Source: Elusimicrobia bacterium UBA5214
GTDB lineage: Bacteria; Elusimicrobiota; UBA5214
DNA: 52,963 bases
Direction: 5' to 3'
Assembly: GCA_002412545.1 (NCBI GenBank)
Contig: DHVG01000018.1
Span: forward strand, 21,075 to 74,037
Both the position numbers and the translations under genes were made by a program. Below are positions 24,281 through 31,980 of this stretch, one piece after another; position 1 is the stretch's first letter; every line of letters starts with the position of its first letter. Under the pieces are notes generated by a model. It did not search any database. It was not told the DNA's origin and worked only from the letters and a program-made list of their open reading frames with translations.

Positions 24281-24364
24281 GTCATTGCGACCCCGATGAA
24301 TATCGGGGGTGGCAATCTCGTCTTTTATAACAGAGATGAGATTGCTTCACTTCGTTCGCAATGA
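24281..24364. repeat. Two GTCATTGCGA-type repeats, head to head
   Basis: 24281-24319 carries the inner palindrome CCCCGATGAATATCGGGG. An inverted relative (GAGATTGCTTCA...CGCAATGAC) follows at about 24335-24364. A half-copy of the CCCCGCACC element lies at about 24264-24274. This is the gap between convergent genes. Confidence 0.8.
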
Positions 24365-24399
24365 CGACAAAAGTGAACACGCTTAATAAAAACCCATAC

Positions 24400-24414
24400 T
24401 TTTTTAGCGGACAG
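24400..24414. repeat. Left flank repeat of the DUF362 gene
   Basis: TTTTTTAGCGGACAG is identical to 25801-25815 and is followed in both places by two variable bases and GTGAT. The two copies bracket the DUF362 gene and its repeats. Confidence 0.7.
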
Positions 24415-24424
24415 AAGTGATAAT

Positions 24425-25636
24425 TTAACTCAATTTAGTAAATAACTTACCGAGGAAAGATTGTTTTAGTTCAATTGCCCCTTCCGGACAGTTCTCGCTA
24501 CAACACCAGCAACGGATACAGTTCTTTTCTATAATTACTGCTTTACCCCTCACATCACCACCCTCACCCTTTCCCTCCCCCGTCAATGGGGAGGGAACTA
24601 AAGAGGCGGGTGAGGGGATATCTTGCAGTTCAATTGTTTGCTGTGGACATCCCTCAATACAAATCTTACAGGCGATACATTTTTCCGGATTAACCCGGGG
24701 CTGGGAAAGTAAATGGTAACCAAACCGGTCACGGAGGAATTTAGGTACCCAACGGATGGCAATTAATCCGTCTTTGACCGTAGTCGGTGGCGGGGAAAGA
24801 AAATCGGGAATAGCGACTTCTTTAATCTCGGCACCGACGATTTCCGGTGCTGCAACTTTTTCTAAATAAAGAATCGGGACAGTTTTTGGATTAATCCCGA
24901 TGATTTGGCAGGATACCCAGTCACAAGATAAAGCGTTTTCACCGGCAATAAGGACACCAACATTTTTCGGTTTACCCCAGGCGGGACCGTTGCCTTCCAT
25001 ACCAGTAATTCCGTCAATAATGGAAAGTTTAGGTTTCAGGTAATTATGTATATCCAGCAGAAGTTGTGAAAATTTATCCGGGTCTTGGAATTTTGAATGA
25101 TAGGCAACTTTTACTACTCCCGGTATGGTGCCGTAAAGATTTTTTGTTGCTCCGGTAAACCTGGTATAAAGATGTGTTTTCAGTTTAGCTACACTTACCA
25201 GGACATCGGTATCCAAAATCGGTTTGAATATGGTTAGATATTTGATTTGTTTTCCTTGAGGATAAGAAATTTCTTTCGCTTCGGTATCATAAACAAGTTC
25301 AGCACCGGTCTCATCAGCAATTTCTTCCATCCCGGTTTTTTTATAAACCAATTTTAAATAACTTGGATTATGTATTCCGGTGGGACTATCGGCAATTGAT
25401 ACTTTTGCACCGGCGGATTGAAAAATTTTGGTCAGCGCTTTAATAATAAATGGATGGGTAGTAATTGCTCGTTCCGGTGAATAAGGACCTGCAAGGTTAG
25501 GTTTGAGCAAAACTTTTTGTCCGGGGGAAATAAATTTTTTTACTCCTCCGATAAGTTCAAGAGCATTTTGAATTGCCGGGAAGATTTTTACTTCTTCGTA
25601 ATTGGCACATTTAACAACGGCTACTTTATTCATCAT
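24425..25636 (-). CDS. DUF362 domain protein with two C-terminal [4Fe-4S] ferredoxin motifs
   Basis: The 403-residue protein has a DUF362 domain (residues 1-290, QKVLLKPNL, ADSPTG and KLKTH motifs) and a bacterial ferredoxin domain with CIACKICIEGCP and CIRCWCCSENCP. Between the two cluster motifs, residues PSPLTGEGKGEGG are encoded by a copy of the GC-rich dispersed repeat, inserted in frame into the loop that separates the iron-sulfur motifs. The redox role of DUF362-ferredoxin proteins is not established; some act near radical or membrane-associated electron transfer. It is the only large minus-strand gene here and is bracketed by direct repeats. No clear ribosome site is seen at 25636. 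Confidence 0.85.
   Translation of the reverse strand: MMNKVAVVKCANYEEVKIFPAIQNALELIGGVKKFISPGQKVLLKPNLAGPYSPERAITTHPFIIKALTKIFQSAGAKVSIADSPTGIHNPSYLKLVYKKTGMEEIADETGAELVYDTEAKEISYPQGKQIKYLTIFKPILDTDVLVSVAKLKTHLYTRFTGATKNLYGTIPGVVKVAYHSKFQDPDKFSQLLLDIHNYLKPKLSIIDGITGMEGNGPAWGKPKNVGVLIAGENALSCDWVSCQIIGINPKTVPILYLEKVAAPEIVGAEIKEVAIPDFLSPPPTTVKDGLIAIRWVPKFLRDRFGYHLLSQPRVNPEKCIACKICIEGCPQQTIELQDIPSPASLVPSPLTGEGKGEGGDVRGKAVIIEKNCIRCWCCSENCPEGAIELKQSFLGKLFTKLS
24559..24617. repeat. In-frame copy of the CCCTCACCC repeat inside the DUF362-ferredoxin gene
   Basis: CACCCTCACCCTTTCCCTCC...GGGAGGGAAC...GGGTGAGGGG forms a palindrome related to 8413-8496 and 50484-50559. It keeps the frame and encodes a Pro/Gly/Lys-rich linker between the two ferredoxin motifs. 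Confidence 0.8.
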
Positions 25637-25678
25637 TAATATTCATTAGTGTCCGCTTAAAGTTCCGTCGGAGAGTCG

Positions 25679-25773
25679 GTCATTGCGAGCATGAAAGGCG
25701 TGGCAATCTCACCTTTTTTACGATAAAAACGAGATTCCCACAGTCGCTCATTACATTCGCTCCTTCGGAATGA
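25679..25773. repeat. GTCATTGCGA-type repeats upstream of the DUF362 gene
   Basis: 25679-25710 (GTCATTGCGAGC...GTGGCAATCTC) is followed by an inverted relative at 25730-25773 (GAGATTCCC...GGAATGAC). Confidence 0.8.
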
Positions 25774-25800
25774 CAGATAATGACGCAGTAAATGGCTCAT

Positions 25801-25815
25801 TTTTTTAGCGGACAG
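25801..25815. repeat. Right flank repeat of the DUF362 gene
   Basis: Identical to 24400-24414 and in the same orientation, so the pair is a direct repeat about 1.4 kb apart. Confidence 0.7.
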
Positions 25816-25845
25816 CTGTGATTAATATTTTATTTGTTTTTTATC

Positions 25846-25977
25846 CTTCCGTCAACCCCGTAGATAAAAATCTTTACGGGGTCAACTTCGGAAGTAGATT
25901 TTTAAGATTTTGCCATTAGCCGATAGCCATTAGCTGAAGGCAAATGGTCAAAGGCAGGAAGGTCTTCAGTTTTTTTA
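25846..25977 (+). terminator. Palindrome plus terminator before the CtpA-type protease promoter
   Basis: CTTCCG...CGGAAG encloses CCCCGTA/TACGGGG (25846-25894). A word array GCCATTAGC follows. CTGAAG (25934-25939) and CTTCAG (25964-25969) then close a hairpin ahead of about eight Ts. It would stop rightward transcription entering the protease promoter. No gene is visible that it would serve. Confidence 0.5.
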
Positions 25978-25980
25978 TCC

Positions 25981-26009
25981 TTGAAAAAAAAATATTTTTA
26001 GGGTAAAAT
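25981..26009 (+). promoter_or_regulatory. Sigma70-type promoter of the S41 protease gene
   Basis: TTGAAA (25981-25986), a 17-bp spacer and TAAAAT (26004-26009). The leader is about 95 nt and contains a GTGTAAAGTGAAAGG word repeat. Confidence 0.65.
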
Positions 26010-26109
26010 ATAAACATTGGAAGAAATGTATAAGGTGTAAAGTGAAAGGTTTAATGGTTCAATTACATTCACCATGGTGAGTATACTGAACAAGGGAGGA
26101 TTTGAAAAA

Positions 26110-27363
26110 ATGAGACGGAAGTATTTAGGAATTGTTTTGCTTGGTGTTTTTCTTTTCAGCACTGTTTTTATTTCTGGTTTGCCTCAGCGTGCGGTTCAAG
26201 CGGCAGAAGAAACCTATGAGAAGATTAGATTGTTGGTTGATGTTTTAAGTCTTATTCAGGAACATTATGTTGAGCCGGTAGAAACGAAGAAGATGGTTTA
26301 TGCAGCAGCGAGTGGAATGACCAGAGCATTAGACCCGTTTTCACAGTTTATGGAACCAGAACTGCATAAAGAAATGAAGACCGAAACTGAAGGACAATTT
26401 GGTGGTTTAGGGATAAGGATTTCAATTAAAGACAATATTCTTACTGTAGTTACACCACTTCCTGGTACACCGGCCTATCGGCTGGGGATACTACCGGGAG
26501 ATAAAATTATTAAGATTGAAGGCGAATCAACCGAGGGTATCACTATTGACCAAGCAATAAAAAAATTGCGTGGCACACCTGGGACACAAGTTACCGTTAC
26601 AATTATGCGTGAAGGTCTTAAAGAACCGATAGATTATACGGTGACTCGGGAATGGATAAAATTGGAAAGTGTACGGAGCAGAATGGTGGATAAAGATATT
26701 GGCTATATTCGTTTAATTGAATTTTCTGCACCGTCCAGTAAAGATTTAGATAATGCTTTAAAAGAACTTGAAGAGAAAAATATGAAATCGTTAATTCTTG
26801 ATTTACGCAATAATCCGGGTGGACTACTTAACAGTGCTTATGAAGTTACTAAAAAGTTTCTCGGTACTGAAAAAATGATTGTTTATACTCAAGGGCGCCG
26901 ACCGGAACAAAAACAAGAATTTCGCGCTGATAAAAACGGTACTTACCAAAATTTATCTTTAGTAGTTTTAGTGAATAAAGGTTCGGCTTCGGGAAGCGAA
27001 ATTGTTGCCGGTGCTTTACAAGACCATAAACGTGCAGTAATTATTGGTTCACAAACTTTTGGCAAAGCATCAGTACAGAGTGTTTTTCCTTTATCTGATG
27101 GGTCAGGTTTGCGGATTACAACTGCAAAATATTATACTCCCGCGGGTCGGGTTATCCAGGATAAAGGGATTACTCCGGATATTGTTATTGAAGTATCCAA
27201 AGAGACGGAAGCAAAATTGATGACTCAAGAAGAAATGCTTTACGCTAAAGATAAAGAACCCGAGCCAGTAATTAAAAAAGATGTGGTAGAAGATATTATT
27301 TTAAAACGGGCAATTGAATTACTTAAAGCAAAAGAAATACTTAGTGGAATTGACAAACAATAG
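26110..27363 (+). CDS. C-terminal processing protease, S41 family (CtpA-like)
   Basis: This periplasmic protease of about 417 residues starts at ATG 26110, nine bases after GGGAGGA, with a signal peptide (MRRKYLGIVLLGVFLF). A PDZ domain follows (about 95-175, FGGLGIRIS...LPGDKIIKIEG). The S41 catalytic dyad is the Ser of GSASGSEIVAG and the Lys of FGKASVQSVFP. It trims C-termini of periplasmic proteins. The next gene starts directly after its stop; ctpA and a divergent polysaccharide deacetylase are a frequent pair in envelope maintenance. Confidence 0.93.
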   Translation: MRRKYLGIVLLGVFLFSTVFISGLPQRAVQAAEETYEKIRLLVDVLSLIQEHYVEPVETKKMVYAAASGMTRALDPFSQFMEPELHKEMKTETEGQFGGLGIRISIKDNILTVVTPLPGTPAYRLGILPGDKIIKIEGESTEGITIDQAIKKLRGTPGTQVTVTIMREGLKEPIDYTVTREWIKLESVRSRMVDKDIGYIRLIEFSAPSSKDLDNALKELEEKNMKSLILDLRNNPGGLLNSAYEVTKKFLGTEKMIVYTQGRRPEQKQEFRADKNGTYQNLSLVVLVNKGSASGSEIVAGALQDHKRAVIIGSQTFGKASVQSVFPLSDGSGLRITTAKYYTPAGRVIQDKGITPDIVIEVSKETEAKLMTQEEMLYAKDKEPEPVIKKDVVEDIILKRAIELLKAKEILSGIDKQ

Positions 27364-28488
27364 ATGCCGAGAAAAGAAAAGAAATTTATCCTCTGGCTGT
27401 TTTTAATCCTTCTTGGGGGAGTGATTTTTTTCTCTTTAAGAAGAATATTTTTGCTACCGGTTGATTATACTCTTCTCTCCCGAAAAATTGAGCAAACCGT
27501 TGACCAGTATCTTACCCAACAAGGTATTAAGAAGGAAGATATTCTTCTTCTCGCCCGCCGGGAGAAAAAAATAGGTAGAGAAATAATCCCGGAGATAACT
27601 AAAGAGATAAAATTACCTTCTAAAACTTCTTTAACCGAATACAAAAACAAGATTCTTCCGATACTGAAAAAAACCGGTGTAAAAATATATCGTGCAGAAA
27701 TCAAAGAAGATAAATTTCATCTGGAAATCGGTTACCGGAAAAATATACTTTTCCATTTTGTTTTCATTCTTAAGCCGCGGGTAAGAATTGCCGTGGTCAT
27801 TGATGACCTTGGCTATAATCGGAAACAATTAGACGCTTTTATCCAATTAAATATACCACTTACTTTCGCTATTTTACCCGGAGAAGTGTATTCCCAATCT
27901 TTAGCCAAAGAATTATATTCACAAAATAAAGAAATAATTCTTCATCTTCCTTTAGAACCAAAAAGTCGTAAAGAAAACCCCGGCAAACACGCTCTTTGGA
28001 TTAGAATGAGCAATAACGAAATTATAGAAAAATTTGATAAAAATCTTAGCATCGTCCCCGGAGTCGTTGGTGTAAATAACCATATGGGTTCAAAATTTAC
28101 TGAAGACGAGAAAAAAATGTATATTCTTTTAAATGAAATGAAAAGAAAAAATTTATACTTTTTTGATTCTTACACGAGCAAAAAAACAAAAGGGGAAGAA
28201 ATAGCAAAAAAAATTAATCTACCCTATTTGCAGAACCAAGTTTTTTTGGATGTAAAAACTGACCAAGCAAGTATTGAAAAAAAATTTGAAGAACTTCTTA
28301 CTTTAGCGAAAGAGAATGGTTATGCGATTGGTCTTGGGCATATTCATTCAAAGCATACACCCGAAGTTTTATCTGCATTCTTACCCCGGTTGCAAAATGA
28401 AGAAGAGGTTGAGTTTGTTACTCTTTCCGAATTACTAAAACCGTTGAAAAAGTCCTCAACGGTCACGCAAAAACGCTTCCGCCACTGA
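27364..28488 (+). CDS. Divergent polysaccharide deacetylase family protein (YibQ-like)
   Basis: The 374-residue protein has an N-terminal membrane anchor (about 10-30) and a catalytic domain from about 138: VRIAVVIDDLGYN, LTFAILPG, EIILHLPLEP and GVNNHMGSKFT, the metal-binding Asp and His motifs of the divergent NodB-like family. It starts at the base after the ctp stop, without its own ribosome site, so translation is probably coupled. The last residues, LKPLKKSSTVTQKRFRH, are encoded by a copy of the GACCGTTGAAAAAGTC repeat (28441-28463), showing that the repeat extended or replaced the natural C-terminus. Confidence 0.85.
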   Translation: MPRKEKKFILWLFLILLGGVIFFSLRRIFLLPVDYTLLSRKIEQTVDQYLTQQGIKKEDILLLARREKKIGREIIPEITKEIKLPSKTSLTEYKNKILPILKKTGVKIYRAEIKEDKFHLEIGYRKNILFHFVFILKPRVRIAVVIDDLGYNRKQLDAFIQLNIPLTFAILPGEVYSQSLAKELYSQNKEIILHLPLEPKSRKENPGKHALWIRMSNNEIIEKFDKNLSIVPGVVGVNNHMGSKFTEDEKKMYILLNEMKRKNLYFFDSYTSKKTKGEEIAKKINLPYLQNQVFLDVKTDQASIEKKFEELLTLAKENGYAIGLGHIHSKHTPEVLSAFLPRLQNEEEVEFVTLSELLKPLKKSSTVTQKRFRH

Positions 28489-28564
28489 GTTAATGGCGGA
28501 TGGCGATTTGGCGCTAATTAGCGATTTGGCGGAAATTGTTGGTTTTTTCAGCAATCTCAAAAAA

Positions 28565-29653
28565 ATGAGTTTAATTTTAGGTATTGAAACTTCCTGTGAT
28601 GAAACTGCAGTTGCGGTCTTAAAAAATAGAAAAATTCTTTCTAATTTAGTTATCTCACAAATTGCGGTGCATAAAAAATATCAAGGGATAGTGCCAGAAC
28701 TTGCTTGTCGTAAACATTTAGAAAATATAAATTCCCTTCTTTATCTAGCCCTAAAAGAAGCAAAAATAAATTTTTCTCAACTCTCAGCAGTAGCCGTAAC
28801 TAACGGTCCGGGTTTAGTCGGTGCATTGCTAATTGGTGTAATGGCAGCAAAGGCGGTTGCTTATGTTCACCATTTACCTTTAATACCAATTAACCATTTA
28901 GAAGGACATATTTTTGCTAATTTTTTAAATACGCAGATTGCGCAGAAAAAAAACGCAGATTACGCGGAGATAAAACCACCATTTTTGGGGTTAATTATTT
29001 CCGGTGGACATACCGATTTACTTCTGGTTAAAGATTTCGGTAAATATCAAGTTTTAGGACGTACCCGTGATGATGCAGTCGGTGAAGCGTATGATAAGGT
29101 AGCAAAGTTGCTTAATCTTGGTTACCCCGGAGGACCACTCATTGATAATTTAGCAAAAAAAGGTAATCCAGAGGCGATAAATTTTCCCCGTCCCTATCTT
29201 TGGGGTAGTTGGGATTTTTCCTTTTCTGGATTAAAAACAGCAGTAGTAAACTATGTAAAAAGCCATCAGCTTCACCCCGCACCAAATTTGGTGCGGGGCA
29301 AGTCCGCCATCAGCCATCAACAGGAAGACATTGTTGCTTCTTTTCAACAAGCAGTAGTAGAAACTTTAGTGAAAAAAACTTTAAAAGCAGCAGAAAAATT
29401 TAAGATGAAAAAAATTGTTCTCGGTGGTGGTGTAGCAGCAAATTCAGCTTTACGCATTGCGTTTGATGAGGAGAAAAAGAAGGGATGGCGAATTTATTAT
29501 CCAGAACCAGGACTCTGTACTGATAATGCGGCAATGATTGCTTGTGCAGGATATTACAAAATGCAAAATGCAAAATGCAAAATGCAAAAATTGGGAATTA
29601 AAGTGGACCCGAATCTTCCTTTAACAAATTGGAATGAAAAAAATTCGTGTTGA
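28565..29653 (+). CDS. tsaD: tRNA threonylcarbamoyladenosine synthase subunit TsaD
   Basis: TsaD transfers threonylcarbamoyl to A37 of ANN-decoding tRNAs. The 362-residue protein starts MSLILGIETSCDET and has the iron/zinc site NHLEGH, the ISGGHTDLLL ATP loop and GGGVAANSAL. ATG 28565 is chosen because the family begins just before GIETSCDET and the upstream extension is a GGCGATTTGGC word repeat. Three regions look repeat-derived: NTQIAQKKNADYAE (about residues 122-135), HPAPNLVRGKSAISH (about 236-250, containing a perfect 24-bp palindrome) and a tail MQNAKCKMQK. The end overlaps larB by 20 bases. Confidence 0.94.
   Translation: MSLILGIETSCDETAVAVLKNRKILSNLVISQIAVHKKYQGIVPELACRKHLENINSLLYLALKEAKINFSQLSAVAVTNGPGLVGALLIGVMAAKAVAYVHHLPLIPINHLEGHIFANFLNTQIAQKKNADYAEIKPPFLGLIISGGHTDLLLVKDFGKYQVLGRTRDDAVGEAYDKVAKLLNLGYPGGPLIDNLAKKGNPEAINFPRPYLWGSWDFSFSGLKTAVVNYVKSHQLHPAPNLVRGKSAISHQQEDIVASFQQAVVETLVKKTLKAAEKFKMKKIVLGGGVAANSALRIAFDEEKKKGWRIYYPEPGLCTDNAAMIACAGYYKMQNAKCKMQKLGIKVDPNLPLTNWNEKNSC
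29275..29298. repeat. Perfect 24-bp palindrome inserted in tsaD
   Basis: CCCCGCACCAAA is followed at once by its exact reverse complement. The arms match the CCCCGCACC ends of 47735-47817 and the half-copy near 24264. It lies in frame in the loop before EDIVASFQQ. Confidence 0.85.
29558..29590. repeat. AAAATGC tandem words in tsaD
   Basis: Four to five copies of GCAAAAT in frame encode KMQNAKCKMQK close to the TsaD C-terminus, a region not conserved in the family. Confidence 0.75.
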
Positions 29654-30386
29654 TGCGAATAGGAAACAATCGTCTAAATTTGTGTATGAAGATTTAGAAT
29701 TTGCAAAACTTGATTTATCTCGTGAAGGGAGACAAAATTTTCCAGAAGCAGTTTACTGTCCGGGTAAAACTGCTGAACAAATCATAAAGATTGTTGCTAA
29801 GCTAAGAAAAGAAAATAGGTTAGTTATTTTAACTCGTGCTGAACCTAAAGTATATCGGGCAGTAAAAAGAAATTTTAAACAAGCGAAATATTATCAATTA
29901 GCAAAAATAATTACGGTTAGCCAAAAGCCATCAGCCATTGGCCAATGGCCAAGAGGATTCATTGCTGTGGTTACTGCCGGGACTTCGGATATACCAGTAG
30001 CGGAAGAGGCAGCGGTTACTGCGGAAATACTTGGGAATAAAACGATAAGAATCTATGATATTGGTGTTGCCGGAATCCATCGTCTTTTTGCCCATAAGGA
30101 GAAAATTCTTAATGCTTCAGTAGTAATTGTCTGCGCTGGAATGGAAGGTGCTTTACCAAGTATAATCGGTGGTTTGGTTTCCTCTCCAGTGATTGGTGTG
30201 CCCACATCGGTTGGTTATGGGGGAAATTTTCAAGGGCTAACTGCATTATTTACGATGTTGAACTCCTGTGCAGCGAATGTCTGTTGTGTAAATATCGATG
30301 ACGGTTTTGGTGCAGGAATAATTGCGCATCTTATCAATAAAAAGATGATTCAGACAGATAAAAAGGCGGATTCAGACAGATTTTAA
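29634..30386 (+). CDS. larB: Nickel-pincer cofactor biosynthesis protein LarB
   Basis: LarB carboxylates and hydrolyses nicotinic acid adenine dinucleotide, the first step to the nickel-pincer nucleotide. The 250-residue protein has the AIR-carboxylase-like C-terminal half with VTAGTSDIPVAEEA, VCAGMEGALPSIIGGL, PVIGVPTSVGYG and a C-terminal NIDDGFGAG. A short GCCATCAGCCATTGGCC word repeat (29928-29952) sits just before FIAVVTAGT. The start overlaps tsaD. larC follows after a 95-bp gap, but larE and larA are not in this window. Confidence 0.93.
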   Translation: MKKIRVDANRKQSSKFVYEDLEFAKLDLSREGRQNFPEAVYCPGKTAEQIIKIVAKLRKENRLVILTRAEPKVYRAVKRNFKQAKYYQLAKIITVSQKPSAIGQWPRGFIAVVTAGTSDIPVAEEAAVTAEILGNKTIRIYDIGVAGIHRLFAHKEKILNASVVIVCAGMEGALPSIIGGLVSSPVIGVPTSVGYGGNFQGLTALFTMLNSCAANVCCVNIDDGFGAGIIAHLINKKMIQTDKKADSDRF

Positions 30387-30475
30387 GAGACGATTCAAAC
30401 AAATTTCAGATTTTATCTGTCTAAATCAGTCCATTATCTGTTTGCATCAGTTCTTTATCCATCTGCATTGGTAGT
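30341..30475. repeat. CAGACAGAT / ATCTGTCT word palindrome at the larB end
   Basis: CAGACAGATAAAA and CAGACAGATTTT within the last larB codons are mirrored by TTTTATCTGTCTAAA, TTATCTGTTTG and similar words before larC. The larB C-terminal tail (IQTDKKADSDRF) is encoded by it. Confidence 0.65.
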
Positions 30476-30480
30476 TAAAT

Positions 30481-31608
30481 ATGAGAATTGCCTATTTTGA
30501 TTGTTCTTCCGGTATTAGTGGAGATATGATTCTCGCGGCATTTATTGATGCGGGGTTATCAGTTTCTTATTTGAAAAGAGAATTGTACAAATTACAGATT
30601 ACAAATTACAGATTACAAATAAAAAATGTAGAAAGAAAACATTTACCGGCAAAACAAGTAATTATTCAAGGAGGGAAAGTTTTTTCTTCACCGGAAGAGA
30701 TAGTCAAAATAATTAAGAAAAGTAAGTTGAATAAGAAAATAAAAGAAAAAGCGTTAAATATTTTATCTTCCCTGACTGTCGCCGAAAGAAAAGTGCATAA
30801 AATTGGTAAAAATTCTGTTGTACATCTACATGAACTTGCTAATCTTGATACCTTAATTGACATTGTTGGTAGTTGTATAGCGATAGGGAAATTCAAGTTA
30901 GATGAAATTTATGCTTCACCAATAAATGTTGGTTCAGTAGCACCGGTCGCGATTGAACTGCTTAGAGGGTTGCCAATCTATACTGATAATACTGGCGAAG
31001 AATTAGCCACACCTACTGGAGCAGCAATTATTTCACAAATTGCCAAAGATTTTGGTCTGATGCACCTAATGAAAATAAAAAATTATGGTTTTGGTGCCGG
31101 TTCTAAAAATTTATCCAAGCGGGCAAATCTCCTTCGTCTTTTAATTGGTCAGTCTCTTTCCAATCACCCAATCACCCAATCACCCAGTTACCCATTGACA
31201 TCCTCTTATCTCCAGGATGAAGTACTGCTTCTGGAGACCAATATTGACGATATGAATCCGCAAATTTATCCTTATGTAATGGAAAAATTGTTCAAAAAAG
31301 GAGCACTTGATGTTTGGCTGACACCAGTGCAAATGAAGAAAGGTCGTCCGGGAATAGTCTTAAGTTGCTTAGTTAAATCCGAAAAGAAAGAAGAAATAAT
31401 TGATTTACTTTTCCGGGAGACGACAACTTTAGGGATTCGGATTCTTCCTTGGAGAAGAGTGAAATTAAATAGAAAGATTAAAAAAAATATTTCTGGTTTG
31501 GTTTATAAAGTTGCACAAGGAAAAAATTTTAAGAAAGAAAAAGTGGAATATACTCCAGCAGTTAAAATTGCGCAAAAGTCGGCATTCCCACTGAAAAACA
31601 TTTTATAG
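30481..31608 (+). CDS. larC: Nickel-pincer cofactor biosynthesis protein LarC (nickel insertion)
   Basis: LarC inserts nickel into the pyridinium bis-thiocarboxylate nucleotide in a CTP-dependent reaction. The 375-residue protein opens AYFDCSSGISGDM and has VHLHELANLDTLIDIVG, NTGEELATPTGAAI and ETNIDDMNPQ. It is one uninterrupted frame, unlike the frameshifted LarC1/LarC2 of Lactiplantibacillus. Two internal stretches look repeat-derived and in frame: LQITNYRLQIKN (about residues 37-48) and NHPITQSPSYPLTS (about 227-240). A nickel-binding partner enzyme of LarA type must be elsewhere. Confidence 0.93.
   Translation: MRIAYFDCSSGISGDMILAAFIDAGLSVSYLKRELYKLQITNYRLQIKNVERKHLPAKQVIIQGGKVFSSPEEIVKIIKKSKLNKKIKEKALNILSSLTVAERKVHKIGKNSVVHLHELANLDTLIDIVGSCIAIGKFKLDEIYASPINVGSVAPVAIELLRGLPIYTDNTGEELATPTGAAIISQIAKDFGLMHLMKIKNYGFGAGSKNLSKRANLLRLLIGQSLSNHPITQSPSYPLTSSYLQDEVLLLETNIDDMNPQIYPYVMEKLFKKGALDVWLTPVQMKKGRPGIVLSCLVKSEKKEEIIDLLFRETTTLGIRILPWRRVKLNRKIKKNISGLVYKVAQGKNFKKEKVEYTPAVKIAQKSAFPLKNIL
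30588..30620. repeat. ACAAATTACAGATT word repeat in larC
   Basis: CAAATTACAGATTA is nearly doubled in frame and encodes LQITNYRLQI. The same words occur in gaps, for example 31951-31972 and the start of the window. Confidence 0.75.
31160..31196. repeat. CAATCACC tandem words in larC
   Basis: Three copies of CAATCACC(C) plus a degenerate fourth encode NHPITQSPSYP, in the linker before the second LarC domain. Confidence 0.8.
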
Positions 31609-31624
31609 GCGGGGAGAAAAAAAT

Positions 31625-31948
31625 ATGTCTAACATTTTAGAAGTCAATGATAAAAATTTTGCGGAAGAAGTTATACAATCAAATATGCCAGTAGTAGTAG
31701 ACTTTTGGGCATCCTGGTGTGGACCCTGTCGGATACTTGCACCAGTAGTAGAGGAATTAAGCCAAGAATATACCGGGAAAATTAAAATTGTGAAAATGAA
31801 TACTGATGAAAATCCTTCCACTCCTTCAAAATATATGATTATTTCTATACCTACTTTGATTTTTTTTAAAAATGGTAAACCAGTTGACCAACTGGTTGGT
31901 ATCCAATCAAAAAACGAAATTAAAAAACATTTGGACCGTCTCCTCTAA
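31625..31948 (+). CDS. trxA: Thioredoxin
   Basis: A canonical 107-residue thioredoxin with the WCGPC redox site (residues 31-35), the buried Asp in VVDFWASW and the cis-Pro in SIPTLIFF. The ribosome site GGCGGGGAG precedes the ATG. It supplies reducing power to cytosolic disulfides. Genes on both sides are on the same strand at short distance. Confidence 0.96.
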   Translation: MSNILEVNDKNFAEEVIQSNMPVVVDFWASWCGPCRILAPVVEELSQEYTGKIKIVKMNTDENPSTPSKYMIISIPTLIFFKNGKPVDQLVGIQSKNEIKKHLDRLL

Positions 31949-31980
31949 AAGATTGCAGATTACAAATTGCGAATTAAAAA

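Noticed and set aside
30481..31608. Programmed frameshift in larC as in Lactiplantibacillus
   Set aside because: Both LarC parts are in one continuous frame; no shift site is needed.
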